Shown in pieces: positions 12,681-26,188 of a stretch of DNA of 64,000 bases (its first letter is position 1; each line of letters begins with the position of its first letter). Both the position numbers and the translations under genes were made by a program. Origin of the DNA: Sapria himalayana (lineage: Eukaryota; Streptophyta; Magnoliopsida; Malpighiales; Rafflesiaceae); NCBI GenBank assembly GCA_029783825.1, contig JAREIK010000722.1, positions 62,001 through 126,000 of the forward strand, read 5' to 3'. The notes below the pieces were generated by a model. That model was not told the origin of the DNA. It saw nothing but the letters and a program-made list of their open reading frames with translations, and did not search any database.

Positions 12681-12949
12681 CACCATTCAAAGGTGGCTAT
12701 GCTAAAGGTGAGGGAGATAATGGGCCTAAGAATTATAATGCTAGAAAAGGATAAAGTGTGACCTCTATTAGCAAAAAGGGCAGGGTTCAAGATAAGCATA
12801 AAAAATAAAAGCTAATAATCAACTAGAGCGAGACCATGCAAGAGGGAGATGATGTGTACATGGGATCAATGTAGTTGTTAAATACCCTTAAAGTCAAGCA
12901 AACTAAGGAACAACCTTAAAGCAGTAGACTCATGTATATATGCTAATGT

Positions 12950-14390
12950 AAATGAGATATTCACCTAAGTCATGATAGATACTGGTGTCACACATAACTT
13001 TGTCTTTGAATAGAAGATAAAGAGACTCAAGCTCAAACATCCAAGGAGGTAGGTTGGCTCAAGAAAATCAACTCTACTTCCAAGTTATCATAAAGAGTAG
13101 CTCATGGGACAATGATGAAGATTGAGTCAAGAGAAGGCAAAGTAGATTTCACAATAACAACCATGGATGACTTCAAGTTAGTGATCGAGATTGATTTTTT
13201 ATGCAAGGTAATAGCTGTGCCCTTACCATTTCTATGCTCCGTAGCTATTTTAGAAAAGAATGCACCATATATAGTTCCCATATTCATCAAAGGCAAATCC
13301 AAGACTCACATACTATCGACTATGCAATTAAAGAATGGGTTGAAAAAGAATGAGATAACTTACTTGGTAGCTCTTAAAAACACGTGATTGATCTTATGAA
13401 AGATTTTATGCCCATGGAAGTTGAGAAGGTGGTGGGGGAGTTTAAAGATGTAATACCATCGGAGCACCCTAAAAAGCCCCCACCAAGAAGAGAAGAATAT
13501 CACAAGATTGAGTTTGAGACAAAAGGCAAACTAAAGCTATGGTTCCCTATAGGATGGCACCCTTAGAATTGTAAGTGTTAAGAAGGTAATTAAAGGATTT
13601 GCTGATTACCTGATCCATCTAACCATCCAATGCCCCACATGGGGGACCAGTCGTATTCCAGCGGAAGCATGATGGGTCTTTATGGATGTGCATTGACTAT
13701 TAGGCACTCAATAAAGTAATGATTAAGAATAAGTATCTCATTCCTATTATTGTTGATCTATTTGACGAACTTAGTAGAGTAAAATATTTCAATAATTTGG
13801 ACTTGTGATTGAGGTACTATCAAGTAAGGATAACTAAATGGGATTAGTCAAAAATAATGTACTTGATAATGTATGACTCTTATAAGTTCCTAGTAATGTA
13901 TTTTGGTCTTTCTAATAAACTTGCTATATTCTATACTTTGATGAATAAAATATTATCCTTTCCTATATAAGTTATGATGGTAGATCTAGATCATATTGTT
14001 ATATAAAGTAACACCAATGAAGAGTATGTTGATAATCTAAGGAAGGTATTTAGCTATTTAAGGTAGAATGAACTATAAGTGAAGGGGGAGAAATATTCAT
14101 TTGATCTAGAAGAAGTGAGCTTCCTTAAAACTTCATATTAAAGAGGAATGGGATCACCCAACGAAGGTACCATAATTAAGGTCCCTCCTATGCCTAGTTA
14201 ACTGCAACTATCAATTCATCAAAGGTTATTCAGCCAAAAAAATGTGATGAAAAATACTAGCAAGCATTTGGAGACTTGAAGAAGGATGCAATGGAGGAGC
14301 TAGTGTCGGCACTACCTGTCCACACTAAGATATTCAAGATACACACTGTTGCTTCTAACTTTTCTATTGGAGGGTTCTAATGCAAGAAAG
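12950..14390 (+). pseudogene. protease and reverse transcriptase remnant of the chromovirus
   Basis: Near 12975-13005 the frame reads MIDTGVTHNFV, the aspartic protease active-site motif (D-T/S-G). Open frames follow at 13112-13387 and 13384-13566; the latter reads FKDVIPSEHPKKPPPRREEYHKIEFE, the usual lead-in to reverse transcriptase. After 13600 the RT is recognisable only in pieces (GTSRIPAE, a broken YRALN region, VPSNVFWSF for the MPFGL box, an ISYDGR-like remnant of the catalytic region near 13970). The first part of RNase H (FKIHTVASNFSIGGF, near 14330-14380) is present. Stops occur every few tens of codons, so it is dead. Confidence 0.7.
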
Positions 14391-14394
14391 GTTC

Positions 14395-15198
14395 ATCAAC
14401 TATTTTCCACATATATGAGATGATGTGGAGACATATTTGAAGACTTTTCTTGCGTGCCAATAAAACAAAGTGGAATGATACCATTCTATAGGATTGTTGG
14501 AGCCATTACCTATTGTGGAGTAGCCTTGAGAATGCATCTCAATGGACTTCATAATTTTCTTACTCAAGTCTGAGGGATTTGGATCGATCATACTAGTAGT
14601 GGATTATTTCTCAAAATATAATACTTTTATAGTAGTCCCTAAGAATTACATATCAAATGAGACAACCATGCTATTTCTCAAGAACTTAATAAAATATAGA
14701 GGGATACCAAAATTTATTATAACTTATCATGATCCATGCTTCACTGAGAAATTTAGGATGGAACTCTTCAAGTGCATGGGTATGGAGTTCCACTTCTATA
14801 TGAATTTTTATCTTCTAACTTATGGGCAAGAAGAATGGGTAAATATATTATTATAGCTATATTTGAGGTATTTTGTGAGTGCTAATCAGATCGACTGGGC
14901 AAAACTACTAGATGTGTCTCAATTTTCTTACAACCTATAAAGGAGTGAAGTAATTAAGAGAATTCCATTAGAGATAGTCATGGTGCAACAACCGATAACT
15001 CCTCACACCCTAGATGGAGAGTATGCATTGAAGAGTCCTACTGCCTACAAACTTGCTAGAAGTTGGCATCAACAGGCTGACACATGCTCATACGTGAAGA
15101 AAGCTACTAGAAAGATGAACAAGTGGGTTGATAAGAAGATGAGGCATGCCAAATTCCAAGTTGGGGACTTAGTACTTATTAGGTTCATACTACAATAA
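14395..15198 (+). pseudogene. integrase remnant of the chromovirus
   Basis: After an internal deletion the frame picks up at DDVETYLKTFLACQ (end of the integrase zinc-binding region). The core domain follows (14542-14856): MDFI...SEGFGSIILVVDYFSKYNTF contains the first catalytic Asp, and FIITYHDPCFTEKF the second (normally SDRDP-F, here YHDPCF). The PQTDGQTE segment with the catalytic Glu has become LTYGQEE. The C-terminal part (14980-15198) holds QQPITPHTL, AYKLARSWHQQAD and KMNKWVDKKMRHAKFQVGDLVLIR, a linker and SH3-like domain. Integrase would insert the DNA copy into the genome. Frame breaks lie near 14880 and 14940. Confidence 0.8.
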
Positions 15199-15543
15199 TT
15201 GGAGTCCTTTCGAAAAGTACATAAAGGGCTTGTAAGGAAGTATGAAGGCCTTTTTCCCATACTAGGACTGGTTGGTATGCTATCATATAAGGTTCAACTA
15301 CCAATGAGGATAAAGATTTATTCTAACTTTTATATAATCAATATCAAGCCATGTCATGAAGATAAAGAGAATTTTAGCCTAGGTAATTCTAAGAGGGCAC
15401 CAATAATAGCGATGATGTCTTATGACAAAGAGGTGGATTACATCATGGTAGATCAAAACTTGAGAAAGAATAACTTTCAGTCCTACAAGGAATACTTAGT
15501 GAAATGGACTATCAAAAAAAAACTAGTTGGGAGCCATAAATGA
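15199..15543 (+). pseudogene. integrase C-terminus with chromodomain (chromovirus)
   Basis: This frame continues the integrase C-terminus with KVHKGLVRKYEGLFPILGLVG, then NIKPCHEDKENF and SKRAP. It ends with a chromodomain: DKEVDYIMVDQNLRKN, then the YLVKW box, then a shortened SWE position (GSHK). Chromodomains bind methylated histone H3 and direct chromoviruses to heterochromatin. A stop codon separates it from the preceding integrase piece (after RFILQ), in what should be one continuous polyprotein. The GS position before the stop is where SWEP would follow, so the domain is cut just before its last conserved tryptophan helix. Confidence 0.75.
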
Positions 15544-15629
15544 TATTTTGATAGTTCTAAGAATAGATAGAGTAAATATTTGTAATGAAAATTTGCTTGG
15601 AAATGATATTGTGACAGTTCTAAGAATAA

Positions 15630-15823
15630 CCACTAAGTTGTAAACTTCTTTCTTGAATACTAATTATTTTTATTTCTAGTATTATTTTGGGTTTCCCTTG
15701 CTCTTAAACTATTTATTGAAGTTGAGTATCACTTGCAAGGAAACCAAGAGGCTAACTTAGCAATATCCAATTGGTGAATTGCCTAAGTTCTACATGAAAG
15801 CTTGGTAGAAAGACTAAGCCTTT
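15630..15823 (+). repeat. partial 3' LTR of the Galadriel-like chromovirus
   Basis: ACTAAGTTGTAAACTTCTTT through AAAGACTAAGCCTTTGAT matches the last 200 bp of the 5' LTR. The first half of the LTR is missing or unrecognisable. The stretch 15544-15629 between chromodomain and LTR contains two similar copies of a GATAGTTCTAAGAATA phrase about 75 bp apart. Confidence 0.6.
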
Positions 15824-17740
15824 GATTGGGGTGCTAAGAAATATTCGTGATGAAAATTTACTTTACATATATCTTCAAGTTTTTGTGACACTTTGGGTGG
15901 CTACGACACTAACATTCTCTTTTCTCATATATCATATTATTATAGTATTGCAAGAATATTATAGCACTGGAAATAGCTCAAGTGTAAAAGTCACATTATT
16001 ACTTTCCTTTGAGGACAAGAGTCATAATCCTAAAAAATAATTATACTCAAGTAATATAGTCTATAAATTTTAGTATCCCAAAAGTTGTGACTCTAAATAA
16101 TTATCATAGCTTTGGCCTAAGTAGTTTTGGCGATATAACTTTCTATAGCTCAAAAGTCATTAATTTGTAAAAAGGTAACCACTCTGACTTGAGACCACTG
16201 AGCCACACCTAAATAAAAGTTGTAGCATTTGGATTTGGTCATTACCTCGAGCACTAGTGAGTACTACTTGCTATGACATAGAAATAATATTGCAACTATT
16301 TAAGTTTCATAAGATAGGTATAGATGTGACTCCATGATATCCCAACCACTAAGAGTGTATCATATAGTAGAATGATTATGTTAATGAGTTGGTAGGGTCA
16401 TGGTATACACGATGTTTAACATAGTGAATTAAATAGAGTTTTAGCTAAGAATGAATATCAAAACTATGCAAGACTCATTATTCTACCCATTCTACTAAGT
16501 ACCTACAAAAACATATTGAATCCATGATTATTCATCTAAACATGCCAAAACTCTAAGGTCATTAAATCAATCTATAATGTTTCTTATTCCATGCCAACAT
16601 AAAATTATAAAGCACAAAAATACTTATGAATGTTTAATAGTATGAATATTGAACAAACTCATACACTAAAATATTTACTCATCACCTAGTAATAAATTCA
16701 AATTTTAAAAAATATAACAATCATGCATCTCAAATTAGTTCCATGAAATGAGTACATCATCATAAAATAAAAATAAATAATAAAAATACAAATCAAAGCA
16801 CTTATGAGGGAGGCTAGTATAATTTACCTTTAGGATCATCCAATATCTTTACCAAGATATCATAAAGTACCACTTATCTTTTCCCAATTGAAATTAGTAC
16901 ACCTTCAAAAATCTCATAGTAAATAAAAATAATATCGTGGCCATTATATATTTTAAAGCTAGTATAGTCATTATTTCCACAAAAATATTATGGCTTTGCA
17001 TAATAGAAAGATTGTATCAATAGAGTGGCAAAATCATGAAATACAAAGATTATCACGACTAGATTTATAGAGTTATGCTTATGACAAAGAAATGATATCA
17101 TAACTATTCAATAAAATAATAAAAGTTATACTAAAGTAGTGACATGGAAATATCTGAACTCTCTATCACTTTTGTTTACTCTTTAAGCTTTCACTCTACC
17201 AAGTCTACTAATTTTTACCCAAAATAACTATGATTTTACTAATATTCATAAATTACTCAAAACATAAATTTCATGTAATCTCTCCAATAAGAGCACAAAG
17301 ACATGTAAACATTCCGATAAATATACTCCAAACCATTCAAAAAAGTTAGTACATTGAGTGTTAAACAACTCCCATATTAAAAGTATTACTCATCCTCATT
17401 TAATGAATCCCACTCTATTTTTTTCAACACAACATTAGTATCATCAAGGTATTACCATGACTAGGTTTGAGTATCATGGTAAACTATTTTCTTGGTAAAT
17501 ATGAGTCTTGAGCTTTAGGATTAGTCATTTAGTTTGTAATTTAAGGGTGTACGAGTTTATTCATTAAAATGCATTAAAAAAATATTAAGTTGCCTTGCAA
17601 GAAGCTCTTTGTTTAACATCCATAGTTAAACATTCCTTGGATCTCCAATTTGGATTTTGACCTTGGTGGTCAATGCAAGTTTCTCCATATAAGTTTGTTT
17701 TCTCATGTTTTAGAGTGCTCCTCTAGCATTCAGTAATCCT
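15824..17740. repeat. R repeat, second part (right of the chromovirus insertion)
   Basis: About 15880-16500 matches, in reverse complement, 43900-44470 (for example CTCATATATCAT with the flanking TTTTGGGTGGC phrase, GACAAGAGTC, ATACTCAAGTAAT and AGCTCAAAAGTCAT). About 16830-16930 matches the reverse complement of 43310-43410, and 17040-17400 resembles the end of the copy at 51230-51600. The repeat continues the part left of 11217. No gene is present; the frame at 15822-16040 is chance. Confidence 0.6.
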
Positions 17741-20642
17741 TTAAAATATCTTCTTTGGGGTATGTTCCATGAATGCCATGCCTTTGGAAAAAGTTACAAT
17801 ATCATTGCCGATGATCTTCTTTGGTAGCACTATGACTAATTTTGTAGTCATGGCACGTGAGATTTTTTTTTTGAATGGAGTCATGATTTTCTCTTTAGTT
17901 GTATCATGTAGAGTCATGACTTCCAATTCTTTCACCATTTTGGTCTTAGTTTGTTCGTCCTTATAATGCTTTAATTTTGCCCATTTACTTTCAATTCTAT
18001 TCTATCTTTAAATTTTACTGTGACTGGCATATAAAGTGTCACTATGGTGATTATAAATAGTTCATATCACTTTGAATTCAAATTTCATATAAACAACTAG
18101 AGATGTGAGTTAAAAACTAATACCTTTCCTCCTATTATGAACTCCTTATGTAGAATCTTGTCGTGCACTTTTTTTTGTTGTCTTTGGAGATTTGATCATT
18201 GTTATAGGCTTTATTCCTTAATTTTAGTTTGCTCATTTAAAGAACTCTTTTTCTTTTACATAATTTAATTTATGATTATTTTTTTTTTATTGCTCACTAA
18301 ACATGCTTGATATCCAATTTATTAAGACAAGTGACAAGTTTTTTCGAAAATGAATGTATAGGGAGACATCCCTAGGGATGTCTTGAATGATGTTTTATAT
18401 TCCCACATACTTTTTCCAACCTTTGTAACCAATCTTTTCATTATGATTAATCACTTTTTATAATATATTCTTGATCTTTCTATTTGACATTTTTACTTGC
18501 CCATTATCCATAGATGGTGTTTAAGTCTCCTTTTATGCTTTATCTCATGCTTAGCCAAGTAGCTCTTGAATAATCTATAACAAAGATGACTCACTTCATC
18601 ACTTATAATACATCATGATATCCTGAATTGTGTGAAAATATTACTACATAAAAAATTCACAATTATTTTTGAATCATTTTATGCATAGCTATTAAATCAA
18701 CCCATTTATATATGTAATCCACTATAGTGTGTATTTCTTGCCAAATGTTTTAGAATATTATCTCATAAAATATATCCCTCATATAAAAAAATCTATTTAA
18801 AGGATATTATTGAGTGGCATCTCGATACACCTAGATATGTTCTCCAATAGATGAAGAGTGATATTTGAGGATAATCTTTACCAGTGAATTTTATGGGACG
18901 CATCTCCTTATAACCTAATCTAAACATCTTCTATATAGTAGTGGATCATCCATATATAGTGTTTCAAATCATGTAGTAATTTTTTCTTTTGCTGTAACAT
19001 TAGAGATGGTGAAAAAGCATCACAAGTTAGATAATTAGCAAAATCAACATATGAGGGTGAGTTTTCAACATCAAGATATGCTTGTCCAATAAGCTATCCA
19101 AGATTTCATCTCTTTCTTGGTTCCCTTTGGATTCCAAATGGGATAAACGATCTGCTATCTCATTATTGCTCCTCTTCTTGTCTCTTATTTTTATATAAAA
19201 TTCTTGGAGCAAAAGAAACTATCTTATTAGTCTCAACTTTGCTTCATATTTGCCATTAAATATCACATTTCATCATTATCTATTTAAATCAATACCATTT
19301 TTCCTAGGATATATGGTTATAATTTGTCACAATAAAATACCATGGCTAATATTTCTTTATCATTATTTGTGTAGTTTACTTGGATTCATTTAATATTCGA
19401 CTATCATATGAAATGGCTTTAAAAATTCTCTTTTTTATCCCATTATTTCCCCAAGTACATATATGCATTCATCGTATAGAATTATAAATGGCTCGCTCAT
19501 TTGTTGTATTATCAAAATTGGGCTTTCTATTAATTTTTCTTTTGGTTCTTCATAAGCATCAACACATTTTAATAAAATGCACAATGATTTAGCCATCTTC
19601 GAGAAATTACTGATTAATCTCTAATAGACTCCAATATGCCCAAGGAAACTATGTACCATCTCGACAATTGTATGGTGAGGTAAAGTTTATATCAATAAAT
19701 CAACATGTTATCCACTTCTAGTCCCCTCATAGAAAATGAATGTCTTAGTACAATTCATTCCTTTATTCTGAAATGACATTTCTCAAAATTATTCGATTTT
19801 CATTAGTTCAATACTTCTTCAAACATTTTCAAATAGCCTTGAAAAGAACCTTTATGCACCGATAAGTTATCTATAAATATCTCAATGATTTTATATTAAG
19901 GCCAGCAAAAGTCAAGTTCATGCATCTTTAAAAGACAACCAGAGCAATATAAAGACCAAATCACATTCTCTGAAATACAAAGGTTTTATATGGGCAAGTA
20001 AAAATAGTATTTTTTTGGTCTACTAGGTCATTCCAAATCTTATTGTATCCCAAATATCCATCTATAAAATAATTGAAACAATATCTTGATATTCTATCAA
20101 GAATTTGGTCCTTAGAAGAGAGTAGGTAGTGATCCTTTCTTGTTTATTTGTTCAATTTCTAGTAATTTTGACATATGTGCTATCTAATGATTACACATGT
20201 TGAGATCTCTTCATCATTCAAGTTTTCACTACGATCAAACCATCTTTTTTCCATTATATAGATCAGACTAACTCATTGACAATCCGATATGGCATGTATG
20301 ATCCTCGTATTGAGCAACTTCATGATCTCTCTTTTTACCATATCTTTCATAATTAAATTCATCCTTCATTTGTGTTCAATCATTGGTCGTGCGTAATCTT
20401 TCATAAGTATCTTGTGCATATATATTGAGGGGTTGATTACTTAGATATGTTCAAGTGCCTAGCCGTTAGTCTCAACATATTTCCTTGTCAACTTCACCAT
20501 GGTCTCCTCAATCTCTCAGGTCAAGGCTATTGAAATGATAATTGGTTTTCTTTGCTTTTCCCCTAAAAAAAGTATAATGGATGTGATTTGGTAGCACCTT
20601 TAAGATTAATCAAAATAAGTGACATCCATGTTTTGAGGCATT
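17741..20642 (-). pseudogene. pol of an Athila/Tat-like Ty3/gypsy element, decayed
   Basis: Read on the minus strand from 20560 downward, fragments of reverse transcriptase appear, such as IIEIFMDDFSVYG-like sequence near 19890. The best piece is the end of RNase H at 19212-19027: LLQEF-IKIRDKKRSNNEIADRLSHLES, which closely follows the LLQEFDIEIRDKKG..NVVADHLSRLE consensus of Athila/Tat elements. Integrase follows (ISDGGSHF-type region near 18610-18570) with a C-terminal KAYNNDQISKDNKKK stretch near 18180 in the position of its basic helix. 17741-17966 contains several GTCATGA motifs. There is no long open frame; the 5' part is cut off by the CACTA end at 20643. Confidence 0.7.
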
Positions 20643-22205
20643 CACTACAAGAAAATATTCATTTAACTATAAAATTTTAGCTAGTGATCAATCCCTAGCT
20701 AAATTATGAGGGATTAGCTAAGGAATAGCAAGGGGTTTATGTTTTTTCATTGAAATAAAAATTTGTAATGGATTAGCAACGGATTAGCGATGGATTAGTG
20801 ATAATATATTTTCATAAATTCCACTCAAGAAAAGCGAGGAATTTAGCAACGGATTAGCGATGAAATATTTTCGTAAATTCCACTAAAGAAAAGCGGAGGA
20901 TTTAGCAACGGAATATTTTCGTAAATTATGCTCAAGAAAAGAGGGGAATTTAGCAACGGATTTTCCTAGCTAATAAATTCTGAATATAGCGATGGATTTA
21001 GCGTGGAATTTTCCCTAACTAATAAAATCTATAATTTAGCAACGGATTTAGCGTGTAATTTTCCCTAGCTAATAAAATTTGTAATTTAGCAATGGATTTA
21101 GCAACGGAAATTACAATAGCTAATAAAATCCAGAATTCAGCAATGAAATTAATGACGAATATTCCCATTGCTAATAAAATCCAAAATTTAGCGACAAAAT
21201 TAGCGACGAATTTTTCCTAGCAAATAAAAGTTGTAATTTCGATGGATTTAGTGATGGATTAGTAATAAAAAATTTTCGTAAATTCGACTCAAAAAAAGCA
21301 GGGAATTTAGCGATGGATTTAGACATGGATTAGCGACGGAAGATTTTCATAAATTTTGCTCAAGAAAAGTGGGGAATTTAGCTATGGATTTAACGACAGA
21401 CTTTCCCTAGCTAATAAAATCTAGAATTTAGCGATGAAATTACCGACGGATTTTCTCTAGCTACTAAAATTTGGAATTTCGCAACGGATTTAGCAAGGGA
21501 TTTTCCCTAGCTAATAAAATCCATAATTTAGCGATAGATTTAGCGATGAATTTTTCCTAGCTAATAAAATCAGTAATTAAAAGACAATTTTAGAAACGGA
21601 ATATCCATATGTAATAAAATCAGTAATTTAGCGATGGATTTAGTGACGGATTTTTCCTAGCTAATAAAATCTTGAATATAGCTACGGATTTAGAGACAGA
21701 ATTTCCCTAACTAATAAAATCTAGAATTTAGCTACAAATTTAATGAGGGAATTTCCCTAGCTATTTATATCTAGAACATAACGACAGATTTCAACTATAG
21801 AATTCCCTAGCTAATTACATCCGGAACATAGCGACAGATTTCAGCGATGGAATTCCCTAGCTAATTACATCCGGAATATAGTGACGGATTTTAGCGACAG
21901 AATTTTCCTAGCTAATTACACCACAAAATATTGCGATAGAATTAGTGATGAAATTTTCCTAGCTAATTACATACTGAAAATAGCGACAAATTATAGTGAC
22001 AAAACTTTCCTACCCAATTACTTCTTGAATATAGTGATGGAGTTTTGTGATGGATCTTACCTAGCTAATTAAATTTGGAATATTTCGATGGATTTAACGA
22101 CAAAACTTTTCTAGTTAATTAAATTCGAAATATAACGAGGGATTTTGTGACTCGACTTCCTTAGCTAATTAAATCTTGAACATAGCGACGGAATTTCCCT
22201 AGCTA
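20643..22205 (+). mobile_element. left terminus and subterminal repeats of the second CACTA element
   Basis: CACTACAAGAAAA at 20643 is the canonical CACTA terminal inverted repeat, preceded by ATT as a possible 3-bp target duplication. It is followed by about 1.5 kb of a degenerate unit of roughly 50-60 bp whose core phrases are TTTAGCGACGGA, TTAGCGATGGATTTAGC and CCTAGCTAATAAAATC (later CCTAGCTAATTACATC). Over 20 units are present. Such arrays are transposase-binding sites in En/Spm-like elements. The frame at 21881-22072 simply translates the array. The element cuts the pol pseudogene on its left. I did not find its matching right end by eye. Confidence 0.85.
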
Positions 22206-23779
22206 ATATTTAATTATTTAATTTTTTTTATTTATTATTAGTTTTAATATTTTATTTTATTTTGTTTATTAAATATATATTAATGGTCTATAGATGAGCA
22301 ATCCTTGAAAGATACATTCTTCTCGTAAAATCATAAAAAATGATATTATAAATAAATAATTTAAAAAATATAAAAATACAAAAAAAAAATTATATTAATA
22401 AGGACTAAAATAACTATTTTTATGATGTATTAATTTTTTAAAAAATTATACAAAAAATTTTTCTAAAATTTATATTTAAGAAACTAAATAATTTGTATTA
22501 AAGTAATATTAAATAATAATTTCAATAAGTATAAATTTTTTTTCAATATTTTAAAAATTAAATTAACATACATTAAAATTTCTACTAATAAAAATATAAA
22601 TTAATTCATTGTATGATAAAATAGAAAATATTTTCAAAGATATATGAATTGATGAATAAACTAGTAAATATTAATATTATTATAAGTATAAAAAAATTTA
22701 TGATTATATAAAACTTTTAAAAAATAAATAATACAAATTTTGAAAATTTTGAAATATAATAAAAATATAAAATTTTCAATAAAGTTAAATGAAAATAAAT
22801 TAATATTTATAAATAAATACATAGATGTTTGATCCTAGTAAAATTTATACAAATTAAACAATTGAGTAATATTTTTACAATTAGCTTTTAACATTAAGTT
22901 TTTATTAAAATAATAATTATAAGTTTTTAAAATTATCTTCTCACTTTAAGTAATTTTTTGAATTTTAAAAATTATTAATGATATCAAATAATATGAAATT
23001 TTATTGCTTTAAATTATTTCATATTATCTTCGTAAAAATTAATATGAATGCTTAAAAATTTATAACCATAAAATATAAATTTTTATATATTTTTTAACAT
23101 TAAGAGTATTTTATAACTCTTAGGCGAGTGGCTAGAAGACAAATCATATTTTCATTTATGTCTTATTATATGAAGTTTGTTAATTTTGTACCTATTTGAT
23201 TTTTTTGTAAGGCTAAACATATTTTTTATTGTTTATATATTTATTGTTTAATTAATATTATAATAAAAATAGTAAGGTATTTGTTTTTCATTTGCACCTT
23301 GCTACATGCACATTAATTTTGTTAAAAAAATTTTAATTGTAAATACAATTAATGAGTCTTTTTGTATTTTATATTTATATTGTTTATTTAATGTTTTAAT
23401 AATTAAAAATATAAATATTTTTGTAATATATACATTCTGTATATTAACCCTGACACATCCCTAACACTTGAACCAAATTCCTCTCCTTTCCGCCATCTAT
23501 CTCTCGATGCCGATGCAATAAAATTTAATCGAGGTTTAAGTTTAAATTTGTTATTGATTTGAGGTACATTTTATCCATTTATTCTTCATCGATTATCTTA
23601 GATTGCTTAATCGAAGATTAAGCATTTTGATTCTATTTTTTTTGTTTCCGAAAATCTTTTTTAATCACCATGGTATGCTTGGATTTCGTATATAAACTTA
23701 TTCGTATACATACTTCATGCATTTGTGATATAATGCATTGTCATTATGTGGATTTTGATGGTGACAGTATGCAAAAACA
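22206..23779. other. extremely AT-rich stretch, no gene seen
   Basis: About 1.6 kb of AAAT/TTTA-dominated sequence with no reading frame or known repeat. It joins the CACTA subterminal repeats to the tandem arrays that start near 23780. A slightly less AT-rich patch lies at 23450-23530. Confidence 0.4.
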
Positions 23780-24690
23780 ATATTTAAATAGTATATATAC
23801 TTAGGTATGCCGACTTGATATCTACAAAAACAATATACATCAATATGCATGTGTATTTTATACATAACTAGTATACGTACTTAGGTATGCTGACTTGATA
23901 TCTACATAACTAGTATACATACTTAGGTATGCCGACTTGATATCTACATAACTAGTATACAATTATAGATCAATATAAATGGTATACATACTTAGGTATG
24001 CCGACTTGATATCTACAAAAATAGTATACATCAATATGCATGTGTATTTTATACATAACTAGTATACATACTTAGGTATATTGACTTAATATCTACATAA
24101 CTAGTATACATTTATACATCAATATAAATAGTATACATACTTAGGTGTGCCGACTTGATATCTACATAAATAGTATACATCAATATGCATGTGTATTTTA
24201 TACATAACTAGTATACGTACTTAGGTATTGCGACTTGCTATCTACATAACTATTATACATTCTTAGGTATGCCGACTTGATATCTACATAACTAGTATAC
24301 ATTTATACATCAATATAAATGGTATACATACTTAGGTATGCTGACTTGATATCTACAAAAATAGTATATATCAATATGCATGTGTATTTTATACATAACT
24401 AGTATACATACTTAGGTATCTTTACTTAATATCTACATAACTAGTATACATTTATACATCAATATAAATAGTATACATACTTAGGTGTGCTGACTTGATA
24501 TCTATATAAATAGTATACATCAATATGCATGTGTATTTTATACATAACTAGTATACGTACTTAGGTATGGCGACTTGATATCTACATAACTAGTATACAT
24601 TCTTAGGTATGCCGACTTGATATCTACATAACTAGTATACATTTATACATCAATATAAATAGTATACATACTTAGGTATGCCGACATAAC
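23780..24690. repeat. minisatellite with 340-bp higher-order unit (191 + 149 bp)
   Basis: The core phrase CTTAGGTATGCCGACTTGAT, with small variants, recurs about every 40-110 bp together with ATCTACATAACTAGTATAC. The marker phrase GTGTATTTTATACATAACTA starts at 23851, 24042, 24191, 24382 and 24531: intervals of 191, 149, 191 and 149 bp. So two subunit types alternate, giving a 340-bp higher-order repeat present at least twice. No coding potential. Confidence 0.85.
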
Positions 24691-24891
24691 TATATAAAAA
24701 TAGTATTAAAAAATAGTATACATTAACATACGTGTATTTTAAATAAGTGTATTTAAACATAACTATTCATCAATATGCATGTATGATATAATTCGAATAT
24801 CTTATATAAGTGTATTTTACTATATATATATATAACTAAAAAATAGTATACATAAACATAATTATATATAAATTTAAAAATGTTATTTAAT

Positions 24892-24963
<72 letters not shown>

Positions 24964-25316
24964 ATAACTATATATAAATGTATTTAACAATATGTATATA
25001 ACCATATTACTATATATAAATGTATTTATCTACATTAATAGACATGACTATATATAAATAGTATACATAAATAGTATAAGGTATGCCGACTTGATATCTG
25101 CATCAATATACATAACTATATATAAATAGTATACAAAAATAGTATACATAAACATACGTGTATTTTAATTAAGTGTATTTAAACATAACTATAAATCAAT
25201 ATGAATGTGTGATATAATTCGAATTTATTATATAAGTGTATTTTACTATATATATATATAACTAAAAAATAGTATACATAAACATAATTATATAAATTTA
25301 ACAACGTATATTTAGT

Positions 25317-25365
<49 letters not shown>

Positions 25366-26091
25366 ACTATATATAAATGTTTTTAACAATATGTACATAA
25401 TCATATTACTATATATATATATGTGTATGTATTTATCTACATTAATATACATAAATATATATATAAACAGTATAAATTAACTGTATAAGGTATGCCGGCT
25501 TGATATCTACATCAATATACATATCTATATATAAACAGTATACAAAAATAGTATACATAAACATACTTGTATTTTAAATAAGTGTATTTAAACATAATTA
25601 TACATCAATATGAATGTGTGATATAATTCGAATTTCTTATATAAGTGTATTTTACTATATATATATATATATATAACTAAAAAAATAGTATACATAAACA
25701 TAATTATATATAAATTTAACAACATATATTTAATATACAAATATATATATATATATATATATTTGTATTTAACAATATGTATATAAACATATTACTATAT
25801 AAAAATGTATTTATCTACATTAATATACATAACTATATATAAACAATACACATAAACAGTATAAGGTATGCCGACTTGATATCTACATCAATATACATAA
25901 CTATATATAAATAGTAAGCATAAACATAAGTGATTTTTATATAAGTGTATTAAAACATAACTATACATCAATATGCATGTGTGATATATTTCGAATTTTT
26001 TATATAAGTGTATTTTACTATATCTATAACTATAAAAATAGTATACATAAACATAACTATATATATATATACATAACAACATATATCTAAT

Positions 26092-26148
<57 letters not shown>

Positions 26149-26156
26149 TGTGTATG

Positions 26157-26188
<32 letters not shown>

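Larger units (their letters stand above)
11217..15823 (+). mobile_element. Ty3/gypsy chromovirus, Galadriel-like, decayed
   Basis: The element is a plus-strand Ty3/gypsy retrotransposon with a 5' LTR, a primer-binding site, remnants of gag, protease, reverse transcriptase and integrase, a C-terminal chromodomain and a partial 3' LTR. It interrupts the R repeat. The stretch KVHKGLVRKYEG, the CHEDKENFS...SKRAP motif and the chromodomain after it are, from memory of the clade, typical of Galadriel-type chromoviruses. Stops are frequent in every domain, and most of RNase H with the integrase zinc finger is deleted near 14390. It cannot move by itself. The LTR start at 11217 (TGTCACACC) is my best guess; I did not find a matching 5-bp target duplication. 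Confidence 0.75.
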
